Shown one piece after another: positions 1 through 5,381 of a stretch of 7,949 nucleotides of DNA. Positions within the stretch are counted from its first letter, which is position 1. The number at the start of each line of letters is the position of its first letter. The stretch is from an uncultured Oscillospiraceae bacterium (GTDB lineage: Bacteria; Bacillota; Clostridia; Oscillospirales; Oscillospiraceae), in NCBI GenBank assembly GCA_934597585.1, contig CAKTSA010000054.1, positions 1 through 7,949 on the forward strand. Reading direction: 5' to 3'. The position numbers and the translations under genes are program-made. The notes under the pieces were generated by a model, which had not been told where the DNA came from, did not search any database, and saw nothing but the letters and a program-made list of their open reading frames with translations.

Positions 1-37
1 CACCCGGCAGTCCGGCACCGGGAACATATACGGAAAT

Positions 38-85
38 GAACAAACGGCAGAGTCCCGCCAACGGGACTCTGCCGTAACTTTGTTC
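38..85. terminator. Bidirectional terminator-like hairpin near the left edge
   Basis: A 14-bp perfect stem (44-57 paired with 62-75) encloses a four-base CCAA loop. Outside it, GAACAAA at 38-44 can pair with TTTGTTC at 79-85 across a three-base bulge. The T-rich stretch on either side, depending on strand, fits intrinsic termination in both directions, although no uninterrupted U-run is present. It may end a gene lying left of the window, or stop transcription coming through the deacetylase remnant. The first seven bases of the window (CACCCGG) also complement 89-95, so the fold may be larger. Confidence 0.6.
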
Positions 86-151
86 GGTCCGGGTGATTAT
101 TGTGCGCTTACGGGATACATAGCATGTCCTCCCTCAAACCTCGGATAAAGA

Positions 152-177
152 TAACGCCCCGCTTACGCGAGGCGTTA
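152..177 (-). terminator. Possible terminator downstream of the deacetylase remnant
   Basis: TAACGCC at 152-158 pairs with GGCGTTA at 171-177. After one mismatch, three more inner pairs (160-162 with 167-169) leave a short loop. Read on the minus strand the stem is followed by TCTTTATCC, a modest T-rich tail. It lies about 120 bases past the stop of the deacetylase fragment, so it could be that gene's old terminator. The tail is weak, so it could instead be a dispersed repeat hairpin. Confidence 0.4.
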
Positions 178-213
178 GAGCTCTGCGGTGTACTGCTTTA
201 TCATAGTAATCTA

Positions 214-244
214 CGTAGTTTTTGGTATGGTATAAAAAACTACG
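214..244. repeat. AT-rich inverted repeat
   Basis: CGTAGTTTTT at 214-223 is the exact reverse complement of AAAAACTACG at 235-244, with an 11-base spacer. The similarity continues outward imperfectly (TAATC on the left, GATTA on the right, offset by three bases). It lies in a non-coding stretch that is much more AT-rich than the genes. It could be a regulatory dyad or the remains of a small mobile element; nothing in the sequence decides between these. Confidence 0.5.
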
Positions 245-297
245 ATTATTTTAGAACGATCTTTGATAAGTCGCAAGAACTTTGTGCGCTTTTCTGC

Positions 298-657
298 CTA
301 TTCTGTAGGTGCCGTCTCCGCCGGGAATTGCCGCCCTGTGTGGTCGATGGTGTAATCTCCCGACAGGATCAGCTGGCTGATGGGTACCACGGTGTAGCCG
401 TCATTGATGAGGCAGGTGAGGATAGTGGGCAGCGCCTCCGGCGTATGGAGCGCGGCATTGTGGAACAGCACGATGCTCCCCGGCTGCACCTTGGAGGTCA
501 CCCGCTGGCAGATGGTGTCCGCATCGTAATCCTTCCAGTCCAGGGAGTCCCTATCGGCAATGACTTGAAGCCGCTGTGCTGCAAGGGTTTGCAGGTCTGG
601 CAGCCTGACTTTCTTCTGAAAGAGTACAGCAGTCCGCTGGAGACCGCCGCACTCCCC
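298..657 (-). pseudogene. Polysaccharide deacetylase (NodB-type) C-terminal remnant
   Basis: On the minus strand an open frame runs from after a stop at 658-660 down to a TAG at 298-300. It has no ATG start; a GTG at 501 gives only 67 residues. Its clear part, encoded from about 585 downward, contains DSLDWKDYDADTI, then PGSIVLFHNAALHTPEALP and DGYTVVPISQLI. These match the end of the carbohydrate esterase 4 fold found in clostridial polysaccharide and peptidoglycan deacetylases; the LFHN segment carries the late catalytic-motif histidine. The metal-binding Asp and HxxxH motifs and most of the fold are missing. Between 586 and 657 the similarity decays to TLAAQRLQVIADRD-like residues and then to nothing recognisable. 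No usable ribosome binding site was seen. I read it as a 5'-truncated, inactive gene. A reading error cannot explain it, because no other frame restores the N-terminal half. It lies just past the transporter operon's terminator. Confidence 0.75.
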
Positions 658-669
658 TTAAAGAATTAT

Positions 670-704
670 AAGCGGTTCCCGGCAGAGATGACCGGGAACC
701 GCTT
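670..704 (-). terminator. Terminator of the transporter operon
   Basis: A 13-bp perfect stem (670-682 with 692-704) encloses a nine-base loop. It lies 34 bases beyond the stop codon of the last permease gene. In the operon's direction the stem is preceded by an A-run and followed by TTATAATTCTTT, a good intrinsic-terminator tail. On the plus strand it is followed by TTTTT, so it probably works in both directions. Confidence 0.8.
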
Positions 705-737
705 TTTCTATGGATCACGCCGATAAAGATCCGTCCC

Positions 738-1595
738 TCAGCCCTTCACGCTGCCCAGAGAAACGCCCTCCACGATGTATCGGGACAGGAGGAAATACAT
801 GACGAACATGGGCAGGATGGTGATGGACAGGGCCAGGAAGATCACGCCGTAGTCGGCGCGGAAGGATTCGCCCATCAGCATCTGCACGAACATGGTCAGT
901 GTTTTCTTGCCGGTGGAGTTGATGATCAGGCTGGGGAGGAACAGGCTGTTCCAGTTGGCCACGAACTGGAAAATGGCCTGTACCGCCAGGGCTGGCTTCA
1001 TAATGGGCAGGACGATGGTGTTGAAAGTGTGGAACTCGCCGGAGCCGTCGATACGGGCAGCCTCCACCACCTCCAGGGGCAGCGCGCCCAACAGGTACTG
1101 CCGCAGGAAGAACACCACCACCGGCGTGGTGATGGCCGGGATGATCAGCGGCCAGTAGGTGTCGATCAGCTTCAGCTGGATCATGAATTTATAATAGCCG
1201 ATGGCGAACACCTGGGTGGGTACCATCATCACCGCCAGGATAAAGCCCCATGCAGCCTTTTTCAGCTTGAAGTCGTAGGCGTGGATGCCGTAGGCCGTCA
1301 GCGCGGAGAAATAGACCGACAGCGCGGTAGCCGGTACGGTCACCAGCAAGGAGTTGAACATGCTGCCCAGCGCGGTAACGCCCAGGCCGCGCTGCTTCAG
1401 GTCAAAGTTGCGCAGGTTCTCAAGCAGGTTGCTGCCGAACCAGAAGCTGATGCCGGACTTGACCTCGTTGGAGGTGCGGGTGCCGTTGACGAACATCAGA
1501 TAGAAGGGCAGCAGACTGATGACGCACAGGAGCACCATCACGATGGTGCGTATGATCTTGGCGCGCCGGATGGCGGCAGGGTCATGGTGCTTCAT
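738..1595 (-). CDS. ABC sugar transporter permease, MalG/CebG-type
   Basis: This 285-residue inner-membrane permease belongs to the CUT1 carbohydrate ABC importers (binding-protein-dependent transport system inner membrane component). Six hydrophobic segments lie near residues 14-37, 79-104, 113-135, 147-165, 200-222 and 250-270. The cytoplasmic EAA loop that docks the ATPase is at 178-201: it begins EAARIDG and ends LPIMKP, matching the family's EAA---G---------I-LP pattern. Length is normal for a MalG-type subunit. The ATG at 1595 overlaps the upstream permease's TGA as ATGA, and a strong AGGAGGTGA site lies six bases before it inside the upstream gene, so the two subunits are translationally coupled and should form a heterodimer. 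It is the last gene of the operon and is followed by a terminator. Family assignment is very secure. Transport of cellobiose or cello-oligosaccharides is inferred from the divergent phosphorylase gene. Confidence 0.93.
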   Translation of the reverse strand: MKHHDPAAIRRAKIIRTIVMVLLCVISLLPFYLMFVNGTRTSNEVKSGISFWFGSNLLENLRNFDLKQRGLGVTALGSMFNSLLVTVPATALSVYFSALTAYGIHAYDFKLKKAAWGFILAVMMVPTQVFAIGYYKFMIQLKLIDTYWPLIIPAITTPVVVFFLRQYLLGALPLEVVEAARIDGSGEFHTFNTIVLPIMKPALAVQAIFQFVANWNSLFLPSLIINSTGKKTLTMFVQMLMGESFRADYGVIFLALSITILPMFVMYFLLSRYIVEGVSLGSVKG

Positions 1596-2560
1596 TGCGC
1601 GTCACCTCCTGCCTGAAGATGCTTTTTGCGGGGCTGCCGCTCCTTCATGAAGAAGAACAGCAGCATGGAGATGGCCACCGTGACCAGGAACAGAAGAATG
1701 GACACCGCTGCCGCACGGCCGGTATCCGTGCTGTGCAGACGCATGATGTACATGGTAACGGTGGTGCTGGTGTCGTCGGGATAGCCGATAGTGCCGCCGT
1801 TGGTGTTGAACAGCGCGGGAATGTCATACAGCTGCAATCCGCCGATGGCGGACGTGACCAGCGTGTACAGCAGCACCGGCTTCAGCAGCGGCAGCGTGAT
1901 GCGGATGAACTTCTGCCACGAGGTCGCGCCGTCGATGTCGGCGGCCTCATACAGGGACTTGTTGATGCCCATCATGCCGGAGATCAGGATCAGGGACGTG
2001 TTGCCGTACCACATCCAGAACAGGATAAAGGAGATGGTCAGGCTGGTGGCCCACTTGTCGGACATGATGTTGGCCGTCTGCGCCACCCAGCCCAGCTTCC
2101 GCAGGGTGGTCATCACCGGGCCGTACTGGCACAGCAGCGCGTAGAACACCATGGAAACGGAGGCCGCCGTGATGATGTTGGGCATATAGGTCAGCACCTT
2201 GAACACGCCTTTGCCCTTCAGCTCCACGCGGTTGTCGGTCAGCCATGCGGCCACCAGCAAGCTCATCAGGATCTGCGGTACAAAGTTGCAGATCCATATC
2301 CGCACGGTGTTGCCCAGGTAGAGGAGGAAGTTGGCCTTCTCTCCTTCCACCAGCCCCAGTATCTTTCCATAATTTTCCATCCCTGCGAATCGGGAGGTTT
2401 CCACCAGATTGCGGGTGGTGTATTCAAACAGGCTGTAATAAAACGTACTCAGCAGCGGCCACAGGGAGAACACCAGATACACCAGAAAGAACGGCAGGAT
2501 GAACCGGTAGCCGTATTTGCTGTAGCTGATGCCCCTGTGCTTTTGTCTCGGTGTGCGCAT
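1592..2560 (-). CDS. ABC sugar transporter permease, MalF/CebF-type
   Basis: This 322-residue membrane permease is the partner of the downstream MalG-type subunit. A positively charged N-terminus (MRTPRQKHRG) leads into a first membrane segment near residues 18-42. Further hydrophobic segments lie around 83-107, 126-145, 171-196, 226-246 and 286-305. The EAA loop is at 205-228, beginning EAADIDG and ending LPLLKP. I start at the ATG at 2560 because AAAGGAGG lies six bases upstream. An in-frame start at 2590 would add ten residues (MRPFPERRPA), but it falls inside the intergenic hairpin and would leave the good Shine-Dalgarno site inside the gene. The spacing from the binding-protein gene is 76 bases, filled largely by that hairpin. 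The C-terminus is basic and cytoplasmic. Family is secure; substrate is inferred from context as cello-oligosaccharide. Confidence 0.93.
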   Translation of the reverse strand: MRTPRQKHRGISYSKYGYRFILPFFLVYLVFSLWPLLSTFYYSLFEYTTRNLVETSRFAGMENYGKILGLVEGEKANFLLYLGNTVRIWICNFVPQILMSLLVAAWLTDNRVELKGKGVFKVLTYMPNIITAASVSMVFYALLCQYGPVMTTLRKLGWVAQTANIMSDKWATSLTISFILFWMWYGNTSLILISGMMGINKSLYEAADIDGATSWQKFIRITLPLLKPVLLYTLVTSAIGGLQLYDIPALFNTNGGTIGYPDDTSTTVTMYIMRLHSTDTGRAAAVSILLFLVTVAISMLLFFFMKERQPRKKHLQAGGDAQ

Positions 2561-2585
2561 GGCGGGCCTCCTTTCGGGAAATGGC

Positions 2586-2625
2586 CGCAAGGCTCCCTCC
2601 CCCCACCGGGGGAGGGAGCCTTGTG
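2586..2625 (-). other. Intra-operon GC-rich hairpin between binding-protein and permease genes
   Basis: A 15-bp perfect stem (2589-2603 with 2608-2622) encloses the four-base CACC loop. Outer pairs at 2588/2623 and 2586/2625, with a G-T wobble between them, extend it. It begins about a dozen bases past the binding-protein stop and ends before the permease Shine-Dalgarno site. No T-run follows on either strand, so full intrinsic termination is unlikely. Its position matches stem-loops known after binding-protein genes in sugar ABC operons, as in malE-malF, where they protect the upstream mRNA 3' end and give more binding protein than permease. That role is inferred here. Confidence 0.75.
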
Positions 2626-2636
2626 GAGAAGTTGCC

Positions 2637-3962
2637 TTACTTGACGTTCAGGTAGGAATACTTGTCGTGGATGGAGGCGGCGAAGTCGGACAGGGCGGCG
2701 TCCAGATCGCCGTTGGCAATGTACTGATCCACGGCGGCGGGCAGCAGCTGCTCGCAGATGACCTGATCCTCGCCCACGGCCAGCACGTTGATGCCGTCGC
2801 ACTTGTCAGCGAAGAAGCCGATGATGTCTTGACCGCCGGCGGTCTTGTAGGTGCTGGTGGTGCCGGAGCCGTTGGTCTTGATGTAGTCGATGGCAGCCTT
2901 GTTGTTCACATAGTCGCCGTTGGCGGTGTTGATGGCCACCATGGATTCGGTGTTGCAGGTGGTGTAGTAGATGATCTGGCGGGCCAGCTCCTTATCAGAG
3001 CAGTTGGCGGTAGCCGCCAGGCCGGTGCCGCCCCAGTAGAAGGCCTGGGGACCCTGGATCAGCACAGAGTTGTCAGACCAGGTGTCGGTCAGGCACCAGT
3101 AGGTGTACCAGGGGCAGCCGGTGAAGGCGATGCAGGCTTCCGTCTCCTCGCCGTCGCCGTCCTTCAGGGCGGCCCAGTCGGTGCTCCACATCTTGGTATC
3201 GAAGGTCAGGCCCTCCAGCTTCTTGCTGAGTTCGAAATAGGTCTTGACGGCGTCGTCGATGACAATGTTGTCGTCGGCATCATACCACGCGGAGGTCCGA
3301 GCGCCGTTGCAGAACACGTACTTCAGGTCGTCCGCGCCGCTGAGCAGCTTCACCTTGCCGCCGCTCTGCTGGTTGACGGACTGGGACACCTCAACGACCT
3401 TGTCCCAGGTGCTCAGCTTCTCCTGCAGCTCGGCGGGATCGGTAGTGCCCAGATACTTCTCGGCCAGGTCGGTGCGGATCTGCCAGCAGCCGGGGGTGGC
3501 CTGCCAGAACAGGGCGTAGGCATCGCCGTTGGCGTCGCTGCCCAGCTTCAGGTTGTAGTCATACATATTGGACATATCATCGGCGGTGATGCCCAGGTCG
3601 GCGGCCTTCATCAGCTGGCCGGACTGAACGTACTTCTGCACATAGCCCACCTCCAGCAGCATGATGTCGGGATACTGCTCGTTGCTGGGATCGGCCAGAA
3701 TAGCGTCGATCTTATCCTGATAGATGTTGGAATCGCCCACGTTGACGATCTGGATACGGGCGACCTGATCCTCGCTCAGGTACTTGGGCAGCACCTCGTC
3801 CAGGATCTTCTGATAGTCGGTGTTCCACGTCCAGATATAGAACGGGTCGGTGCTTGCGGCGTCATCAGCGCCCTGATTGTCGCTGGGCTGCTCGGTGTTG
3901 CCGCAGGCCACAAGGCTCAGCGCCATGACCAGCGCCAGCAGCATAGCCAAAAACTTCTTCAT
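2637..3962 (-). CDS. Extracellular sugar-binding lipoprotein of ABC transporter
   Basis: This 441-residue family 1 solute-binding protein is the extracellular receptor that captures sugar and delivers it to the two permeases. The N-terminus is a typical lipoprotein signal: MKK, a hydrophobic core, then the lipobox LVAC with Cys20 as the lipid-anchored residue. An acidic, Ser/Asn-rich linker follows to about residue 42, before the first strand (FYIWTWN). The mature part is rich in tryptophan and tyrosine, as expected for stacking against sugar rings, and its length fits CUT1 binding proteins (about 400-450). The ATG at 3962 has AAGGAGG eight bases upstream. It follows the regulator gene by 60 bases and precedes the permeases, so it is probably co-transcribed with both; I saw only weak promoter-like bases in the gap. 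Cellobiose or cello-oligosaccharide binding is inferred from the neighbouring phosphorylase and cannot be read from sequence alone. Confidence 0.92.
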   Translation of the reverse strand: MKKFLAMLLALVMALSLVACGNTEQPSDNQGADDAASTDPFYIWTWNTDYQKILDEVLPKYLSEDQVARIQIVNVGDSNIYQDKIDAILADPSNEQYPDIMLLEVGYVQKYVQSGQLMKAADLGITADDMSNMYDYNLKLGSDANGDAYALFWQATPGCWQIRTDLAEKYLGTTDPAELQEKLSTWDKVVEVSQSVNQQSGGKVKLLSGADDLKYVFCNGARTSAWYDADDNIVIDDAVKTYFELSKKLEGLTFDTKMWSTDWAALKDGDGEETEACIAFTGCPWYTYWCLTDTWSDNSVLIQGPQAFYWGGTGLAATANCSDKELARQIIYYTTCNTESMVAINTANGDYVNNKAAIDYIKTNGSGTTSTYKTAGGQDIIGFFADKCDGINVLAVGEDQVICEQLLPAAVDQYIANGDLDAALSDFAASIHDKYSYLNVK

Positions 3963-3997
3963 AAGCTTTTCCTCCTTAAAAATGTGTGATATACAGA

Positions 3998-4014
3998 CTG
4001 TGCGCCTTGCACAG
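3998..4014. other. Small hairpin between regulator and binding-protein genes
   Basis: CTGTGC at 3998-4003 pairs with GCACAG at 4009-4014 around a five-base loop. It lies nine bases past the regulator's stop, within the 60-base gap before the binding-protein gene. On the minus strand it is followed by TCTGTATATC rather than a U-run. It is too short and poorly tailed to be a strong terminator. Partial attenuation or simple chance are both possible. Confidence 0.3.
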
Positions 4015-4022
4015 GGATCACC

Positions 4023-5039
4023 TTATTCGGTGCGGGGCGGAGCCACCGAAGCGCCGGGCAGCAGCGCGCCGGTGACGACGGTGCGATCCATCACGGTGGT
4101 GCGGGGCTTTTCGATCAGCTCGATGAGCCGTGCGGCGGCGGTGCGTCCCAGCGCAGCCGTATCCTGCCGGTAGGTGGTCAGCCGGGGGCTCATGGTCTGG
4201 GAGAGGTAGATGCCGTCGTACCCCGCCACAGAGATATCGTCGGGGACGCGCAGTCCCGCAGCGGCGATGGTATTCAAGCCGCCGATGGCGGAAAAATCAT
4301 CGGGAAACAGAATGCAGGTGGGTGGCTGGGGCAGCGCCAGCAGCGCCGCCGTCTCCCGGGCGCAGCACTCCGGATCGTGATAGCGTCCGGCGCGGATGTA
4401 GTCCGGCTCCGCCTCCAGTCCCAGCGATTCCAGCGCCCGGTAATAGGAGGTCAGGCGGTTCTGGGTAACGGCGGTATCCTCGCCGTGGATGAAGGCGATG
4501 CGGCGGTGGCCGGCCTCGTACACGTGGCGCACCAGCGCCTCTGTGCCCCGGAGGTTATCGGAGGTCACGGCCAGACGGTTGTTGAACACGTGGTCGATGG
4601 TCACCAGCGGCAGTCCGCTGTCCACCAGCTCCTGCACCTGGGGATGGGTGAAGTCCACACAGGCGATGACGACCCCGTCCAGACCGCGGTAGCGGCAGTG
4701 CTGCAAATAGGTGGTGGGCTTGCCGCCCACGTTGTGATTGAGAAAGGTGATGTCGTAGCCGTGGGCCTCCGCCTCGGCCTTGAAGCTCTCCAGCACGGCG
4801 GAAAAATACTCGTGGGCCAGTCCGCTGTGCCGATCGTCCACGAACAGCACGCCCAGATTATAGGTGCGGTTGGTTTTCAGAGCCCGGGCGGCGGAGTTGG
4901 TCATATAGCCCATTTTCTCCGCGACGGTGCAGATACGGCGGCGGGTGTCCTCTCCGATATCCTGCTGGCCGTTCAGCGCCTTGCTGACCGTAGCCACAGA
5001 TACGCCGCAGCGCTGCGCGATGTCCTTCATGGATACCAT
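4023..5039 (-). CDS. LacI/GalR-family transcriptional repressor
   Basis: This 338-residue regulator has the standard LacI-family layout and length. Residues 3-24 form the helix-turn-helix (MKDIAQRCGVSVATVSKALN). A hinge helix follows near 47-60 (NSAARALKTN), where the Leu of ARALK normally inserts into the minor groove at a central CG step. A periplasmic-binding-protein-like effector domain (about 61-338) follows, with VTIDH near 146-150, the GHRRIAFIHG segment near 177-186 and DDISVAGYDG near 267-276. The ATG at 5039 is chosen because AAGGAGG lies six bases upstream. An upstream in-frame start at 5129 would add 30 non-conserved residues and run through the candidate promoter and operator. 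The gene heads the transporter operon and diverges from the phosphorylase gene. It probably represses both units when its sugar ligand is absent, analogous to CebR in actinobacterial cellobiose systems. The ligand (cellobiose or glucose 1-phosphate-type sugar) is inferred. Confidence 0.93.
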   Translation of the reverse strand: MVSMKDIAQRCGVSVATVSKALNGQQDIGEDTRRRICTVAEKMGYMTNSAARALKTNRTYNLGVLFVDDRHSGLAHEYFSAVLESFKAEAEAHGYDITFLNHNVGGKPTTYLQHCRYRGLDGVVIACVDFTHPQVQELVDSGLPLVTIDHVFNNRLAVTSDNLRGTEALVRHVYEAGHRRIAFIHGEDTAVTQNRLTSYYRALESLGLEAEPDYIRAGRYHDPECCARETAALLALPQPPTCILFPDDFSAIGGLNTIAAAGLRVPDDISVAGYDGIYLSQTMSPRLTTYRQDTAALGRTAAARLIELIEKPRTTVMDRTVVTGALLPGASVAPPRTE

Positions 5040-5073
5040 GGACGTCCTCCTTGCTTTACCTGCATCGCGTTTA

Positions 5074-5088
5074 CTTAATCGTTTTCGC
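5074..5088. promoter_or_regulatory. Candidate LacI-family operator, regulator/transporter side
   Basis: CTTAATCGTTTTCGC lies 35 bases upstream of the regulator start and immediately downstream of its candidate -10 box, where bound repressor would block initiation. The central CG with flanking AT-rich half-sites fits LacI-family operators, in which the hinge helices open a central CG step. It is only an imperfect palindrome. The identical 15-mer occurs at 5321-5335 in front of the phosphorylase gene, which is the main support. CcpA or another LacI-family protein could bind it instead. Confidence 0.65.
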
Positions 5089-5093
5089 TTTCT

Positions 5094-5122
5094 ACAATAT
5101 CCCATTTCCGCAAAAAATGCAA
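5094..5122 (-). promoter_or_regulatory. Candidate promoter of the regulator-transporter operon
   Basis: On the minus strand, TTGCAT (complement of 5117-5122) and TATTGT (complement of 5094-5099) are separated by 17 bases, an ideal sigma-A spacing. The -10 box matches four of six consensus bases and the -35 box three. The predicted start would fall within or beside the operator at 5074-5088, which suits autorepression. Other AT-rich hexamers nearby could serve instead. Confidence 0.35.
5108..5120 (+). repeat. 13-bp direct repeat, copy 1
   Basis: CCGCAAAAAATGC here is repeated exactly, in the same orientation, at 5221-5233. This copy overlaps the candidate -35 element of the regulator promoter. 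It contains one of the six CGCAAAA motifs of the control region. Confidence 0.6.
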
Positions 5123-5173
5123 CCATCAATTGGTCAAAACGGGCATTTTTGTAAATTCACACGACTCGCAAAA

Positions 5174-5195
5174 CGAAAATTTGTACAATTTTGCG
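5174..5195. promoter_or_regulatory. 22-bp dyad centred on TTGTACAA
   Basis: The eight central bases TTGTACAA (5181-5188) form a perfect palindrome. Outward, nine of eleven pairs match across 22 bases. Its outer flank continues into CGCAAAA (5167-5173) facing TTTTGCG (5189-5195). It sits near the middle of the divergent region and could be a second regulator's site. Its GTAC centre differs from the CG centre of the candidate LacI-type operators. No transcription factor can be named. Confidence 0.35.
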
Positions 5196-5220
5196 GCGAA
5201 AACGCACTTAACAAAAGATG

Positions 5221-5233
5221 CCGCAAAAAATGC
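5221..5233 (+). repeat. 13-bp direct repeat, copy 2
   Basis: An exact second copy of CCGCAAAAAATGC, 113 bases from the copy at 5108-5120 and in the same orientation. It lies between the central dyad and the phosphorylase promoter region. Confidence 0.6.
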
Positions 5234-5253
5234 CCCTCATTTTATTAAAAAAG

Positions 5254-5277
5254 CGCAAAAACATATTGCTTTTTGCG
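5254..5277. promoter_or_regulatory. Inverted CGCAAAAA pair ahead of the phosphorylase promoter region
   Basis: CGCAAAAA at 5254-5261 is the exact reverse complement of TTTTTGCG at 5270-5277, with an eight-base spacer. This presents two copies of the region's recurring motif as an inverted pair, a common arrangement for a dimeric regulator. The right arm overlaps a candidate -35 hexamer, so binding would affect the phosphorylase promoter. It could instead fold as RNA if transcribed. Confidence 0.4.
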
Positions 5278-5301
5278 TGGAAATACGATACTCTTTAGAT
5301 T
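5273..5301 (+). promoter_or_regulatory. Weak candidate promoter of the phosphorylase gene
   Basis: TTGCGT (5273-5278) and TAGATT (5296-5301) are separated by 17 bases. The -10 matches four of six consensus bases and the -35 only three. A start near 5308 would place the operator at 5321-5335 in the first transcribed turns. TTGAAC at 5299-5304 is an alternative -35 with a -10 inside the operator. The choice is uncertain. Confidence 0.25.
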
Positions 5302-5320
5302 GAACGCACCCCTACTATCT

Positions 5321-5335
5321 CTTAATCGTTTTCGC
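5321..5335. promoter_or_regulatory. Candidate LacI-family operator, phosphorylase side
   Basis: This is an exact copy of the 15-mer CTTAATCGTTTTCGC found at 5074-5088, in the same orientation, lying 46 bases upstream of the phosphorylase start codon. Two identical copies, one beside each divergent unit and 247 bases apart, suggest one repressor controls both and may loop the DNA between them. Confidence 0.65.
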
Positions 5336-5342
5336 ACTATAG

Positions 5343-5364
5343 GCTCCGGTGCTGCACCGGGAGC
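5343..5364 (+). other. Leader hairpin beside the phosphorylase ribosome binding site
   Basis: CCGGTG (5346-5351) pairs with CACCGG (5355-5360) around a CTG loop. Three further pairs (5343-5345 with 5362-5364) follow across one bulged G. It ends one base before the AAAGGAG Shine-Dalgarno at 5366-5372. It would sit in the 5' untranslated leader and could protect the message end or tune ribosome access. It is GC-rich in an otherwise AT-rich region. Confidence 0.5.
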
Positions 5365-5381
5365 GAAAGGAGACGCTTTCT

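Larger units (their letters stand above)
5040..5381. promoter_or_regulatory. Divergent AT-rich control region between regulator and phosphorylase
   Basis: This 342-base gap holds no plausible gene and is far more AT-rich than the flanking coding DNA. It contains two copies of a 15-bp candidate operator near its ends, a 13-bp direct repeat (5108-5120 and 5221-5233), and six copies of CGCAAAA or its complement (5109, 5167, 5189, 5222, 5254 and 5271 as first positions). It also contains a dyad centred on TTGTACAA (5174-5195), a hairpin-capable pair (5254-5261 with 5270-5277), and a leader hairpin just ahead of the phosphorylase gene. It must drive both the leftward transporter operon and the rightward phosphorylase gene. 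Confidence 0.85.

Noticed and set aside
86..200. Possible tRNA or small structured RNA in the left stretch
   Set aside because: I found no tRNA T-arm consensus, no acceptor-stem pairing and no riboswitch-like conserved core; only simple hairpins are visible.
100..726. A 208-codon plus-strand open frame over the left region
   Set aside because: It crosses the antisense deacetylase remnant and two hairpins, has no good ribosome binding site, and its translation resembles no family.
2529..3989. A 486-codon plus-strand open frame opposite the binding-protein gene
   Set aside because: Its Val/Gly/Leu/Gln-rich translation has no domain and exactly shadows a well-supported lipoprotein gene on the other strand.
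4377..5078. A 233-codon plus-strand open frame opposite the LacI-family gene
   Set aside because: It is antisense to a secure gene, has no convincing ribosome binding site, and encodes a repetitive His/Val/Gly/Leu-rich product.
5040..5129. A 30-residue N-terminal extension of the LacI-family regulator starting at 5129
   Set aside because: The extension covers the candidate -10 box and operator and is unlike LacI-family N-termini. AAGGAGG six bases before 5039 and the position of the helix-turn-helix decide for the shorter start.
5074..5335. Reading the paired 15-mers as classical CcpA cre sites
   Set aside because: They match the central CG and a few core positions of the cre consensus but miss the outer TG and CA positions. 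The adjacent LacI-family gene is a better candidate, though CcpA binding cannot be excluded.
5349..5381. An 11-residue N-terminal extension of the phosphorylase from a GTG at 5349
   Set aside because: The GTG sits in the leader hairpin, and the Shine-Dalgarno at 5366-5372 correctly serves the ATG at 5382. Family members begin with the equivalent of MRFG.
5040..5381. CRISPR-like array of repeats in the control region
   Set aside because: The repeats are only 7-15 bases, mixed in orientation, irregularly spaced, and there are no cas genes.
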